From positions 16,178,403 through 16,242,402 of the forward strand of contig NC_079898.1 in NCBI RefSeq assembly GCF_024868665.1: a stretch of 64,000 bases of DNA, written 5' to 3'. The DNA is from Triplophysa rosa. Lineage: Eukaryota > Chordata > Actinopteri > Cypriniformes > Nemacheilidae. Of this stretch, positions 34,876 through 47,000 are shown in pieces. The notes below the pieces were generated by a model, which did no database searches, had not been told where the DNA came from, and was given only the letters and a program-made list of their open reading frames with translations. Both the position numbers and the translations under genes were made by a program. How positions within the stretch are numbered: position 1 is the stretch's first letter; the number at the start of each line of letters is the position of its first letter.

Positions 34876-36040
34876 AGGTCCAGTGCGGGATGTTTTGTAT
34901 GATCTATTAACAGAAATGCAATATAACATACAAAACTGTGTCTTTAGATGTGTATAAAAGCCTTACGTAATGAAAAGTTATGTTTTTATTACCTTAGAAT
35001 AAACCAGTTGTATCTACATAGGGAGCGGGCCTATCTACATAAAATTTGTTATGTTGCGCAGCCATGTTTTGTACAGTAAGCACTAACGGACAAACAGCTC
35101 TACAGAGCGCGTTTCGTATATGTTGGTCTTCGTGTGTGTTTTTAGACGCAGCTTGCGTCATCACTGAGTTGAAGACGCACAAAGTAGTAAGTCGTAGTAC
35201 GGAGAGGAGGAGGGAGGAGTAGTCGTCGTCTAGCTGAAGCAATTGATTGTTCTGTCTTAGAAGTTTTGATAAAATGGAGGACCATGGGTATTGTGCACAA
35301 GAGCCCACAGAGCGTGAATCTCCGTCGTCAAAGAAGCGCAAACGTGATGCTGCCAGACGAATTAGAGACAAACGGCGGCAGAAATCCAGGATAAACATCG
35401 GTGTATCCATTACCAGATGGAAGGCACTGTTGAAAGACAAATGTTTTCAAGGCGATGCCGAAGTTGCCTGTTTTCTGCTAGACTGGTAAGATAATTCAAC
35501 ATTTTCAATGTTTCCACTTTTTCAATGTTTACCAAACAACTGTTTTGTTGAAACTGTAACGTTAGCATTTTATACAAATGGCCATATAACCTCCGAATAA
35601 TAATGTTTTTCCGTCCCTCCGGTACGTACTCCGGTTGTTCCTGACTTTACAAAGGGGGAGACAAACGTCTACTAACTTACACCTAACTGCCTATGTCGCT
35701 GTCAGATCAAACGCTTTGAACAGCGTTGCTATTTATGATTAGCTAACTTTAGTTACTTCACTACTCTCAGCGTGTACTAGATAGCACGCAAGAAATATAT
35801 CTAATTATAGAATTGTAACAGTAACTTTCGCAATAGAATACATGTTAAATGATTAATTACGTTAATATATTGCCTTACCTGCTTGTATCACTACTATCCG
35901 CTGTCTCGGTAGACGACATCTTTTTTTACTGTTGCGGCCTCCGTCGTAATTCGAAAGGGAGGGGTGGGCAAATGACTCAGAGATTCGTTGCAAAACTATA
36001 ATACAAAGCTAGTGGCCGCTGATTTTCAAGAACTGTGCCT
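34876..36040 (+). mobile_element. TTAA-target DNA transposon nested in the Tc1 right arm, 1.17 kb
   Basis: TTAA flanks both sides (34872-34875 and 36041-36044). Removing the element and one TTAA restores a sequence matching the complement of the left Tc1 arm around AGTAGTTTAAGATAAGGCAG. The ends, AGGTCCAGTGC and (reverse-complemented) AGGCACAGTTC, form weak inverted repeats. TTAA suggests piggyBac or Kolobok-type mobilisation. The interior holds an open frame at 35274-35485 ending at a good splice donor, so this is probably an internally deleted copy of an autonomous element with a spliced gene. Confidence 0.82.
35274..35488 (+). CDS. Possible first coding exon of the nested TTAA element
   Basis: ATG at 35274 sits in a favourable context (AAAATGG). 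The frame encodes about 70 residues: a Ser/Lys/Arg-rich segment (SPSSKKRKRDAARRIRDKRR) that resembles a nuclear localisation signal, followed by SRINIGVSITRWKALLKDKC and DAEVACFLLDW. The pattern of INIG, W, then FLLD feels like a short domain seen in unannotated fish proteins, but I cannot name it. The stop codon TAA lies within GTAAGA, a strong splice donor at 35486, so translation probably continued in a second exon that is missing here. Being inside a transposon, it is more likely transposon-encoded than host. The opposite-strand frame is treated as a shadow. Confidence 0.45.
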
Positions 36041-36313
36041 TTAACATAAGGCAGCAGCATAACAAAATGTGAATAAAATGAAGGGGGTTGAATACTTTTG
36101 CAAGCCACTGTAGGGCTATTTAGGATGCTGTTACATTAAACTAATATTGATCTCATTGTTTAAGTTAATGCAATTAGATGCAGAAATTCTTCGAAATATA
36201 GCTTTTCTCCTCATAAAGGAAAGAAACAAAATTATATGTAAGCAACTGGTCAAAACAGCAAAACAGGTCAAATTAAGTATATTAACACAATTACAGTATG
36301 TATTATATAAAAA

Positions 36314-36520
36314 ATATACAATAATAACAATAACAACGATAATAATAATAACAATTATTATTATTATTATACAATAAGTATAATAACAATAAATTATAAT
36401 AATAACAACACATATTAATGTTATTATTATTATTATTATTAGTAGTAGTATTTTTATTGTTATATTTTGTATACAATTATTTTACAATAATAATAATAAT
36501 AATTTGTATTAATAACAATA
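36314..36520. repeat. AT-rich (AAT)n/(ATT)n low-complexity block
   Basis: Interrupted AAT, ATT and AAC trinucleotide runs, including several ATT blocks of seven or eight units and their complements. No coding meaning. Confidence 0.9.
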
Positions 36521-38829
36521 AAAATGTTTTGTATTATTTTAATATTTTTAATGATGCAAATGGGTATAGATAACATTTCCGGGGGTTCTAAAGCACAAGG
36601 ATACATATAAGCGAAGGCAACGTGCATTGTGCTTCTAACATTTAGCTGAAAAAAGCTGAGAAAAGTGGAAAAAAGTTGTAGAGGTCACATAAGAACAATT
36701 CTGACCCAGCATTCCAAAAATACTCTTTTGATGATACAGAGGTGCAGCTCAACCAGGTAGATAAATATGATAATCTTTTGAAAAATGTAGTTCATGGAAT
36801 GAAATATTACAGTTGCTATTGTCACAGGGGCACAGCTGACAGCACAAGCGGCCACAGCTGAGAATGCTGGGCTTCTGGGGCCAGCCGGGGATAGAAAACA
36901 CTCCCAATTAGCCAACACAGGCAGGTCAGCTGGGCTCCTACGTCCTTCTCTCAACACAGCCTGAAATCAGCATATGCTGCATGTCTTAAAATATAACACA
37001 TAGAAAAAAAAGAGAGAGCGGGAGAGAGAGGCCAGGGTTAGAAGAGTGGGGACAATGAGAAAGGATGGAAAATAAGGTGTGTATTTGAATAAAGGGAGAA
37101 AACAGGGAGAACGCACAGGGGAATAAGAATTATACAAAACATGCTAACTAGTTTTAACAGCAACTTAGATCTGACTCTGACCTTAAGGTGTCACAAAAGC
37201 CAGAGACAGAAGAAATTTACATGTGTTTGCAGAGTGAATGTGGATGACGAGACAAAAAAATAAATTTCAGAATCAATCAAGTGATTAGTCTGTCTTTCCA
37301 TCCACAAAATATTGCATAGGCAATGTGTAAAACTGCCAACCATACCCACATTGAAAGCGCTTTATATCACAGGCGATCAAACAGCTGTACTCCATAGTGT
37401 GAATAGGGAATACTGCCTCTAGTGGCCAGCTGGAAAAAGCTGCTCGGTTTTAACTCATGTATTATCAACTGTCATCCATCAGTCAAAGAATCAAGTGCAA
37501 ACCCCTATGTTCCACTTTAGACTCAATAAATATTGACAATGGATTTGTGGACTAGTTAAAGGAAGTTTGGCTGTAAGAATTTGACACAGACAGCATCACT
37601 CTGGTGAGGGTGGGTGCTGAACACAGCTTGTCCAAATGCAGCAGCTTGCCAGACACAACAAATCCAGCCTCTGACCCTTACTTATGGCCCACATTTAAGA
37701 GTGGCCGTAAAGAATCACGTTACAGCCCAAAATAGCTTCTCGAATCCTCTTCTACCTCCACTCCTATCCCTCTCTACCTTTAAATTTAGGGCTGTGGCTC
37801 TCAACAGATGTGCCTTTCGACACGACCCTGCTGACTAGCGGGACATCTGGGTAATTGAAGGATGCTGTCAATCCAACTAAGTCCTTTACTTGGAAGTGAG
37901 ATTGCATGACCTCTGTCTGGCTGTGAGGGTTTGAGGAAGGAATAGTGTCGTCACTTAGACTTTTGAGGAAGAGATCTGTACTCTGGACCCACTTACTTAC
38001 TGTACTTTTGGAACCTACTCAAGGCTAAGAATAGTCACAGTAGGTCAAGAATAGCCATAATGTGCCTTTAGCTAGATATTTTGATCCATTTATTTATTTA
38101 TTTATTCATCTATAAACATACAGATGAAGTATTTTACCTCACTTCTATTTTTTCCAGTTCTTTTCTACCAGTTACTCATAATTATATGCTCTACCGGTTT
38201 TTTGGGGGCCTATGAAGACTGACCCTGCATATCCTACTATGCCTGATTGACTTGTCATTATTACTGTAGTCATCCGGGGTCAAGGTGGTCCATTGGTAGA
38301 CTCGTTTTCCCCGGTCCTTTATACATGTCTCCTCAAATAACTCATTCCGATTTTGTCTTTTTTTGCCATTGCTATACAGAAAGTGTTTAATTGCCATATA
38401 ACCTTCTAAGATTGTGCATTTCTACAAAGATACAAGCTATTCTTGTACAGAAGGTGGGCTGTGGAACTTGTCCTTCAGGTTGAATGGTATTGCTCCCTTC
38501 CTTTGCCCTGTGAAGCAGGGCAACATACATCAATTAAAACACACACATACATGCATAAATCCTCTCCTTGTGGTTCTCTCCCCCTGTGAAACACACTTCC
38601 TGTCTGATGAAAGCCCTTACTGTGTTTGATCGGTACACCGGCATTCCACTCTGGCGTACAATCTATGAACCTGGCGGTGACCTGGCCAGCTAGACCTGAA
38701 CAGCAGGTCATCTTTCCATTGACCTTTTGACCTCAATCTTCTTTCAAGTGCATCTGCTTAATTGGCAAACATGAGGAGGGAACAAAAAAGAAAGAAAGGA
38801 ATCGAGACCACAGGGACACACACGATATA
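36521..38829. other. Gene-free stretch
   Basis: No gene is supported. A short (ATTT)n run lies near 38090-38106. The remainder is unrecognised single-copy-looking sequence. Confidence 0.45.
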
Positions 38830-39411
38830 CAGGGTTCCAGCCTAAATCGGTCGCATTTGTGACCAGAAATATTAATTTGCGAGTGATATTTTTGCGGAGA
38901 TTGCTACTGGCAGCACGGAATAAGCGCTTGCAGAAAACTCTGTGGAATTCCATGGATTTTAGCGCTTGTTATTGACAAGTAGACACACACAATGTGAGTG
39001 TGTTACTAGTATGCGCTGTTTGCTGTGACGGATTTTAATGAGCCTGAGGATAAACAATGTGATATTTGAGACATTTAAAACTAAATTAATTCAATAAACA
39101 CATTTACACACATTTATATTTCTGTACAAATGTAAACACATTTAAAACTATTCCGTGGAATTCAGCAAATTTTCCCAAAATTTTAAGGTGGAATTACCAA
39201 AAAAGTCTGCAGATTCCGTATGACCTGCTTATGAGGAAAAACAACTTGGAAAAAAACTTCATATGAGCAAAACCTCCGAGAGGGAAGATTTACACACAAC
39301 AGGATAACTAAAGTTCATGTTATGTGGCTCTTAAAAAAACTATTTGGCGCCTGCTTTTTTCCCCTATAGGAGCCAATGGCTCCTTAACTGAATTTTTTGT
39401 CTGGAGCCCTG
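38830..39411. mobile_element. Non-autonomous hAT-like element, about 580 bp
   Basis: The ends are CAGGGTTCCAG and, reverse-complemented, CAGGGCTCCAG, with one mismatch in 11. The left subterminal region has GGTCGCATTTGTGACC and the right has AGGAGCCAATGGCTCC, both short palindromes. These are features I associate with a fish hAT group with CAGGG termini. A clean 8-bp duplication is not visible: the flanks share only GATAT. The interior is non-coding. Confidence 0.62.
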
Positions 39412-40543
39412 ATATGTCACACAGAGCCCGTGTCACACACAGCGGAGGCCTGCGTACAGCAGAGACAATATTGACCTTGAGTAGACTGTGAATATTTAAA
39501 CTATTTGCCAATAGAAACTGCCCATTTACACAAGGGCTTGATCTGAAACCACCGCACGAGAGCTCATTATTGAAGGCTGCTGGTGGACAGCATTTAGCAC
39601 AACCGCAAAATCAAGCTAATCACACAAACCGAAGGTAATTAAATACGAGACGTTCCCCATGCCATCATCCTCACACCTGGGAGCTTCTTACAGCGTTTCT
39701 AACAAATCTATTTGAGAAAAATTTATGTGAAAATCCACCAGAGTAATTCAGGTTAAATGAATCTCTCTGAGGTATGGCAGTGAGTGTTCCACCAGGAATT
39801 GAAGTCTGAAAGCCTCTGGTTCCTCTTCCCGTGTTTGATTTAGTGTAGCTCCAGACGGACGCAGTCAGATGGTTCCCCTCAAGACTGCTTCCTCCTGAGG
39901 AACTGTCTCCACTCCCTCAACTTTTCCTGGGAGATGTACCACCTTTCCACAGAGCTCCACTCCACCGAGGAGCAGAATGAAGGACCTCCGCTCACTTGTG
40001 ACACATGCATCTTTGCTCAGTTTGGATAGACTGAGGGTGTCTCTTGAAAAGTAAATCTGTGGTGGAAATGTTCCACCTTGACAGGTCAGACACTGAGCAT
40101 ATATAGTATTTAAAGGCATATTTAAATATTAACTTCTTAGATCTAAGCCAACATTACAGGTTGATCAAAAAGCAATAGATCAAGGGGGAGTTTGACGTGG
40201 CACTGTTTATGTGATCATTAGTAACCTGTTTAGAAATGTTAATGAAACAATTCTTTCAAAATATTGAAAATATCATTAAAACATAAAATTATATATATTT
40301 AAAAAAGTTAATATTGTTGCTAATTTATTCACCTCACTACTAATACCCTGCCACAATGTAACTGAAACAAAAAACTGAGATCTCTTTACTATTTCACTTT
40401 TTTTCTAAAATGTACCCATTTGTGAAAATATAACATTTACACTTTCTTCTAAACTGAATAGATTTTATTTAAATCTAGAATCTACAGAATGCAATGAGGT
40501 TAAAAGAGTTGAAAGCATATAATACACATTGGGCAGGCTCTAG
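39412..40543. other. Gene-free stretch
   Basis: No gene or recognised repeat is supported. Confidence 0.45.
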
Positions 40544-41048
40544 ACCGCAACCAAATGGTCGCATTTTGCGACTATTTTTCCTGCCAGTGCGACCAGTTTT
40601 TCTTTATGGCCGCACCGGTGTGACTGCCAAACTGTTCATCAATATATAAATTTTTTGCGCGTTATAAATTTAATGCGCAGAAATGTTTTATTGTGCAAGC
40701 GGTGCATCAAGTCACTCCATTTCGTCTGCCCTCCTTAAGCCATTCGCTTATCTATCAGTGCCCCCACCCCCCAAAGACGTAATATGCGCAGGTGCAGAGC
40801 CAGTGAGAGACGCATTTAATGCTACTGATGATGAAGCGGAAGGTCCGAGCAGAGCTAAAATAAACATGTTTTGCCTGCAGAATATAAGAAATTCCCCGGC
40901 TAAGGTACATAACAGCAACAATAACAAATTGCGTTGCGTGTATTGTCAGCAGTGTGAAGCTAATGCAGAAAACATGTTTAAACATGCGCCCAGAGAGTCA
41001 GAACGCAAACTACTAAACAGAGTTCTCTTTTACTTCTTCTTACTCTGA
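40544..41048 (+). mobile_element. Possible hAT-like fragment with a short open frame
   Basis: The left edge GGCAGGCTCTAGACCGCAAC is followed by GGTCGCATTTTGCGAC and GTGCGACCAG words, resembling the left end of the CAGGG-type elements such as the one at 38830. No matching right end is visible. Within it, 40683-41048 encodes 121 residues with a CVYCQQC segment that could be a broken zinc-knuckle or BED-like piece, but no transposase core is recognisable. Treated as a truncated relic. Confidence 0.4.
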
Positions 41049-43232
41049 AACGGACACATAAACACAAAATTACATCAAAATTCCCATATAAGCAAGGATC
41101 CTTGTAAAAGTAGTTAGTTTCATGAACGTTCACAGTTGGGAAACAAAACGCATGTGTCACAGTATATTACATCCGTAACTCGCTCTTACAGGGGCAGCAG
41201 CATAATAAAGATCTCTGTTTATAATGTTCCTTAAACAAGAAAGGACGGGCCCAAAACACTCACTGATATTAAAGGAATTGTGTTCTCCTATGAGTTGTTA
41301 AGATAAAGAAAAAAGTAGTGTACAGTAATTTAGTTGTTAAAGATATGCTTTAAATACACTTTACACTTTGTGTTGGAAAAGTGTTGAAAGAGAGTTTATG
41401 TATAACCAATAAAATCAATAATCATATCATAAACAATTATTTTTATTAATTTGCCATTTATTTATTAATGTATTAAACATGTTTGAATGTAGATTTAGTG
41501 TTTCTTTTTTCTTGCCTCACCCCACGACTCATGCACTACCAAATTAAGGGCTGGTGCCACAAACTTTTTAACTTGCTATTCATGTCCATAAATCACCAAG
41601 AAAGGGCTTGGGATTGACAGGAAACAGGATATTGGGACACAGCTGTCTCAATGGGTCTTGGTCAGTGGGGCAGAGGCCTAGGAAATGACTGTTAGCACAC
41701 TATCAACAAACTCCTTGACACCTGACCAAACTTCCTGTGTGGAAAGGAAGTGAGAGTGGCCGCAGGGGCCAACAGTTAACAGTCAGCTCGTGTACTTATG
41801 GGGAGGAAGAAGGAGAGAGAGGAGATAAGGGCTGATTTAACCTGTCGTTTATCAGCTATCTGACATGAGGAGATGGGCCTAGTGCATTTGATGATCAAAA
41901 ATGACGTTTCTGGCCAGTCTCGGATAATATTACATAACCCGTATAATACACACACACATATTCACACTCACTGGCACTTTCTCTGACACGCGACGTGTTC
42001 TCTCTCTCGCATGCGCACAATAATATGAAGCAATGCTAATGTCTGGCTTAAAATATTTCAGGGTTGGGTAAAGTTGCCTATGAATGCATATTGTAAATCT
42101 GCTGTTGGAAAAAATATGACCACAGCCTCGTAGTCCTGAAGTGTTTAAACTACTGAGATTCCATGAATATTAATGTTCTGAAAAATGACAATATCACAGA
42201 GATGTTTACACGAGTCAGCAGCGTGTTCTGTGGCCTCTACTGCTTAGCATAAACCCGAACCGCTATCAAATATGCTGCTATCCAGCAGACGCTGTGCATC
42301 GTGACCCACGGACAGAAAAATAGAACAAGAGAGAGACTGATTGTGCCGAGAGTCAACTGTAGCCCAACATTGTACTTCTGACCCCCTGTCTTTTTTTTGC
42401 GAGATGTTAGCGTGTCTCTGAAGCAGCGGTACATGAGCGTCTAGCTTACTACATATGTTCCAGTCAGAGTTAGCCCGGTCGACGTAATGAAACAATGACA
42501 ATCCATTCTACGGCTGGCAGCGAGCAGTCCAATAAAAACATCAACACACCACGTCAAAGCCAAAGCATTTAATAGGACGCTATCATTATTATACCGTGCT
42601 GAATTAACCTAATAAACATCAGAGAGTAACTGTACGATAGCAAACTAGAATTATCACTGCGGTTATCCCATCATAATTGCACACACAGAAAGAGAAGTCA
42701 CCGTAAATTGGATATCAGTGTATTGAAACGTATCATATCACATAAAGACCTGCTGAGATGCTAGTAACTAAATGAGAGTGTTTATTGCAGACTGTTAACA
42801 AGTTTGTGGATTTGATAACAGGGGTGATTCAAACGAAGGTTTATTTTAATACTATAATTTCAATATTTCAAGTATTGACGCCCACTGTGAAAAAGTGGCA
42901 AAGAAACTACACTTTCGGCCATTTCGTGACACCTGTGAGGACACAGCAAACAGTCACTTGTGCTTTCCTTCTAGCAGAATGGTGGCTTTATTGGTTTGTT
43001 AGTTAAGAAAGTAGGCCAGCATAAGCAGGACACAATAATAATTCCTTGAGTGGCTGGGCTCTGGCCTCGGTGAGGCCACCGATGATGAATCTGTGTGCCA
43101 CGATACATTATAGTGGGATAAAAGAAGGGGGGGGGGGTGAAGGACACTGCCTTCTCTGAACCTTAATCAGATGCAGATCAGACTAAAAGCATCAGAGCAG
43201 CAAATCCGCTCTGAAGCGCAGTGCCACACCAG

Positions 43233-43233
<1 letters not shown>

Positions 43234-43275
<42 letters not shown>
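43234..43275. repeat. (CT)n microsatellite
   Basis: A pure CT run of just over 40 bases; a polypurine-polypyrimidine tract that may form triplex DNA. Confidence 0.95.
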
Positions 43276-43280
<5 letters not shown>

Positions 43281-43978
43281 CTTCCATTCCTCTAACCCCC
43301 TTCTACCCCGCCCCCTCCCTGAGCCCTTTATAAAAGGTTGGTAGATAGATTCAAGTCTTTATTGGAAGATCATATGGGAAGACTGCAAAATCCCATTACT
43401 TGTTGATTAAGTATTGATCCCACCCCCAAGTATTAACAAGTAAGCTAATATGGAGTGACCCGTGAGACCAGTGGCTGTGGAGCAAAGAAATCAAACGCTT
43501 CAGGGACAGAGAATAAGAGAGAGAGGGAGATCTTACAGAAAACAAAAAAGGGCATGGAGTAAAGTGAATGGAAACAGACAGATGTGCGAAGACAGAGAGA
43601 GAATGAGGCCTGCTCGAGACATGCAGTAAACTCTCTGGTTAAAATGTCACACATCAATGCGCAGATCAATGGACGCCTTATTTTTCGCAACTTTTGTCTT
43701 TCTGCCATCATCAGATGGCTCTCCTCTCGTACCTCCTAATGATTCGGTCTCAATTCTCTCTCTGCTCAGTTTCAGCGTACAGCTAAGTTCCCTTTATCTT
43801 CTCTTGATTCCGTTCGGCCGCTTCAAGCATGCTCTGTGTTCTTCTGACACGCGTGCCATCCACCCGCCCACATACTCATACTCAAAGCAAATGGGTACTG
43901 GATGTATTCAAAACGTGGTCCACAGCTAATTTTTCTTTCAGTTTTATTCTGCCCTTTGCATTCGACTGGGTCTTCAAA

Positions 43979-44060
43979 GAATAGTCCAGCCAAAAGTAAA
44001 AAAATCTGTCATTATGTCACTCATCCTCATTTCTTCATGCAGCTCTTTTCGACATCTCAT
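43979..44060. repeat. Angel-type MITE fragment
   Basis: AATAGTCCAGCCAAAAGTAA followed by TCTGTCATTATGTCACTCAT matches the eroded left arm of the Angel-type elements. No right arm is seen. Confidence 0.55.
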
Positions 44061-47000
44061 GGTGTCAAGGTTCTGTCAGGCTCCAAAAAGCTCCAAAAAA
44101 AGTAGCCAATCTCACTTGCTAGTATCCAAATATTCTGAAATCAAATAATGTTTTGTGTGAGGTACAGAATCAGAAGCAATTATTTATTTATTCCAGAAAT
44201 AAGATTATATATGGGTCAATGACTGAGAAGGATTTTCAAATTTTCAAATACAAATAAATTGCAGTTATTCAAACATTAATAATGTGGCGTACACATAAAT
44301 GCAGATTAAAAATGTATGATTTTAGTGTTTTTCATCTATGAATTGGCCATGGGCTTAAAAAAAGTGTTATGTAGTGCGACCATGATTTATCTAAAGAATA
44401 ATTCATTGCCTTGACATGCTCAACTTTGTTTTTGCAAATCTTTAGTATTTAAAGTGTTTAGAATTTGCATTTCTTTGAGTTTTGGTAAGTAATGATCTCA
44501 TTCTTTTGTTCTGTCTTCTTAAATTAACAAAATTTATTTAAAAAAAAAAAATTTGTTTGTTTGAAACTTATTTTTCCAGAAAATCACATACAACTGATAT
44601 GTTTTAAAAATAATTTAATGAAGCATACTGTATCAAAGATTCATATTTCAGCCACAAAAAATAGATACGTTTTATTTTTAATTTAATATAATTATTGATA
44701 TTATAACTTTTGATTTTATTAGTCGCACCACATGATAAGTGGACGTTATACGTCATTGATCCACATGCGTGCTTTAAAAATGTTATTCTTTTCATCAAAC
44801 AAGCTGTAGAAAATATAGTATGGTATGTCATATAAGTCATACGAATGACATTTTAGGGCAGCCTGTGTTCACCATGAACCAAAGCTTTGACACATATTTA
44901 TGGAAAAGGTTTCTATACACAGCCATATTGCCCTGTTCATACTTTTCGGCATTTCTTGGCATTGTAGCACCAATTTTCCACTTACTGTCTTACAAGAAAC
45001 ACGACAAATAAGGCCTCTATATTGCCTCTCATGTCCTCATGAAGCTGTGGCAGTTACGGCCCCCCTCACCCAAGTGCTCACCGTCAATAATTCATATTTC
45101 ATTTAAAGCCCATCAGTACTGAGTTCACACTGTTTGCCATTGCACACAAGAAAATGACTTCAGCAGGACCGAACGGCCAGAGCATATCAGATTGTTTGTC
45201 TTCATGTAACTGTCATCTGGTACTTCCCTTTTATGTAAAGAGAACAAATGGCGACAATAAAACAAGCAAGAATCAATGAGTGAGACTGTCAGAATTTTCA
45301 TATTCAAATGGCGCTGTGAAAAAATGCACACAAAGGATTTGTTATTCTGGCAGGCTGCTCGGCCAGTCGATATGTCCACAGATTATTCAGATTAGTGAGA
45401 GGTTTAACTCCACTCATTGACTTGACGAAGGTTTTGTCCGGTTAAAAAGCTGACACAGTCCATTACGAATAACATTGCACTATTGATTAGTTCATTCCGA
45501 GAGAAACGCTTCCACGTCCCAGGCTTTCCTGCCTCATTACTCTGCTCTGTAAATTATGTGTGCATTATGTAACCCCACGAGGTCCATAAACTATTTTTAT
45601 GAGTACAGTAAAAGGATGTTTTAACAAAATAATATTTATATAGTATTTATTCGGTTATGTTTTAGAAAGTATGGATGGGCACCACAGAAGAAGAAACTTC
45701 TTAATGCCTTAGAGCCTAACTGTGCTCAAAGCAAAAAAAAAACAATGTCTCCTAGTTGCAATTAACAGACACTTCGATTGAGTTTGGCAAAAGTTTGCTT
45801 TACAATATAAATACAAAGCGGCACAGCTAACTCCTCTTTATTAGATTTACAAAGGTCTATTGATCGATCATTAAGAACTGTCCGGCTCTCGTTGCTGCTG
45901 TGTGGAATGTGTTTGTGGAGCTTGCGGAGTAACCAAAAATGACTCTCCCTTAATTTATTAGATACAAACTCCTTATGAAGTATGAAGGACAAAATGGATG
46001 AGGTATGATATTTGTCTGACTAATGGCCAATTAAGCCACTTTAAACAAGAAAGAAGGAAATTAGAAGCTCTCTGGGCCCCTCTGAGACACTAAGAGAATT
46101 ATATCCTCTCTCAACCTTTAGTTCTTATAGAAAAGACAGGTCTGCTTTAGGAAAAAGAACGGAAGTGTTATGCAACGCTGCAAACTTATAGTAGTACAGT
46201 TAAAATTGTGTTCAGAAAACATTTGTTCCTTCTTTGGATGTATTTTTGCACATTGTTTTAGACATCTGGCAAGGTCTTTTACATGAACAATTTCTCAGTG
46301 AGCAAGACTTCTAGCTGCAGACTGTTTCAGCCAACATAAAAAACATTTCAATATGGGGTCTCTGTGCAGGACTCGGTCCACAAATGTTTTAAATCCAGGC
46401 CTTTGTCTGTTGCCAAAATATTCTGTGGTTTTCTGTGGTTTAAACGACTCTCCTGTGATCTAAGATGGCTTGGAAATTGGATCTCGGCCTATAATAAGCG
46501 AGCCTGGAAAACCGTGGCCCACCCCAGCCAAGCAATAGCGACATCAATACGTCCCAAGAACACTGGGTCACACAAAGGCTTGATTGATTGGATCAGATGC
46601 TTGGTATGATCAGATACCTCAGGCCAATTGAAATCAAAGGGAGGCGGGTTTTCTTAAGCACACATCAGGGGAAGGGGTGGGGACCAAACCTTAGCTCTAA
46701 GGAGCCAGTCAATCTTGTTGTCTAAGACACTGGATTCCTGTGGTATTGAAAGGATAGCGCAAAGCCAATGACGAGTCTGAACATGACGAATAACGCTTAC
46801 AGAAATTTCTAAAGTACTCCAAATCCTGCTAATGTGCTCTGGGATATTAAACAGAGAACAAGAGAGAAAGGGAAAGAGAGAGGTTTCTGTTTAAAGGAAG
46901 ACAGAGGATGCAGTCCCATCATTCTCTTCATTACACCCATGTGGTGACAATTGTAGTGCCCGTTCCCGGCCCCTCCCCCTACCATGTTTAGGAGAGGAGG

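Larger units (their letters stand above)
33407..36110 (+). mobile_element. Tc1-like transposon with long IR/DR termini, decayed and interrupted
   Basis: The outer ends are CAGTGGCTTGCAAAAGTATT and its reverse complement at 36091-36110, flanked by TA at 33405-33406 and 36111-36112. The left inverted repeat is about 210 bases long. It carries an outer direct repeat (TTGCAAAAGTATTCAACCCC) and an inner one (TTGCATAAGTATTCATACCC), the IR/DR arrangement known from Sleeping Beauty-type Tc1 elements. The right arm mirrors this from 34747 onward but is split by another element at 34876-36040. Between the arms lies a broken transposase. Without the insertion the element is about 1.5 kb, close to a full-length Tc1-like element. 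Confidence 0.93.

Noticed and set aside
34994..35440. Open frame of 148 residues on the minus strand
   Set aside because: It overlaps the plus-strand exon-like frame, which has a better start context, a basic segment and a splice donor; the minus frame is most likely its shadow.
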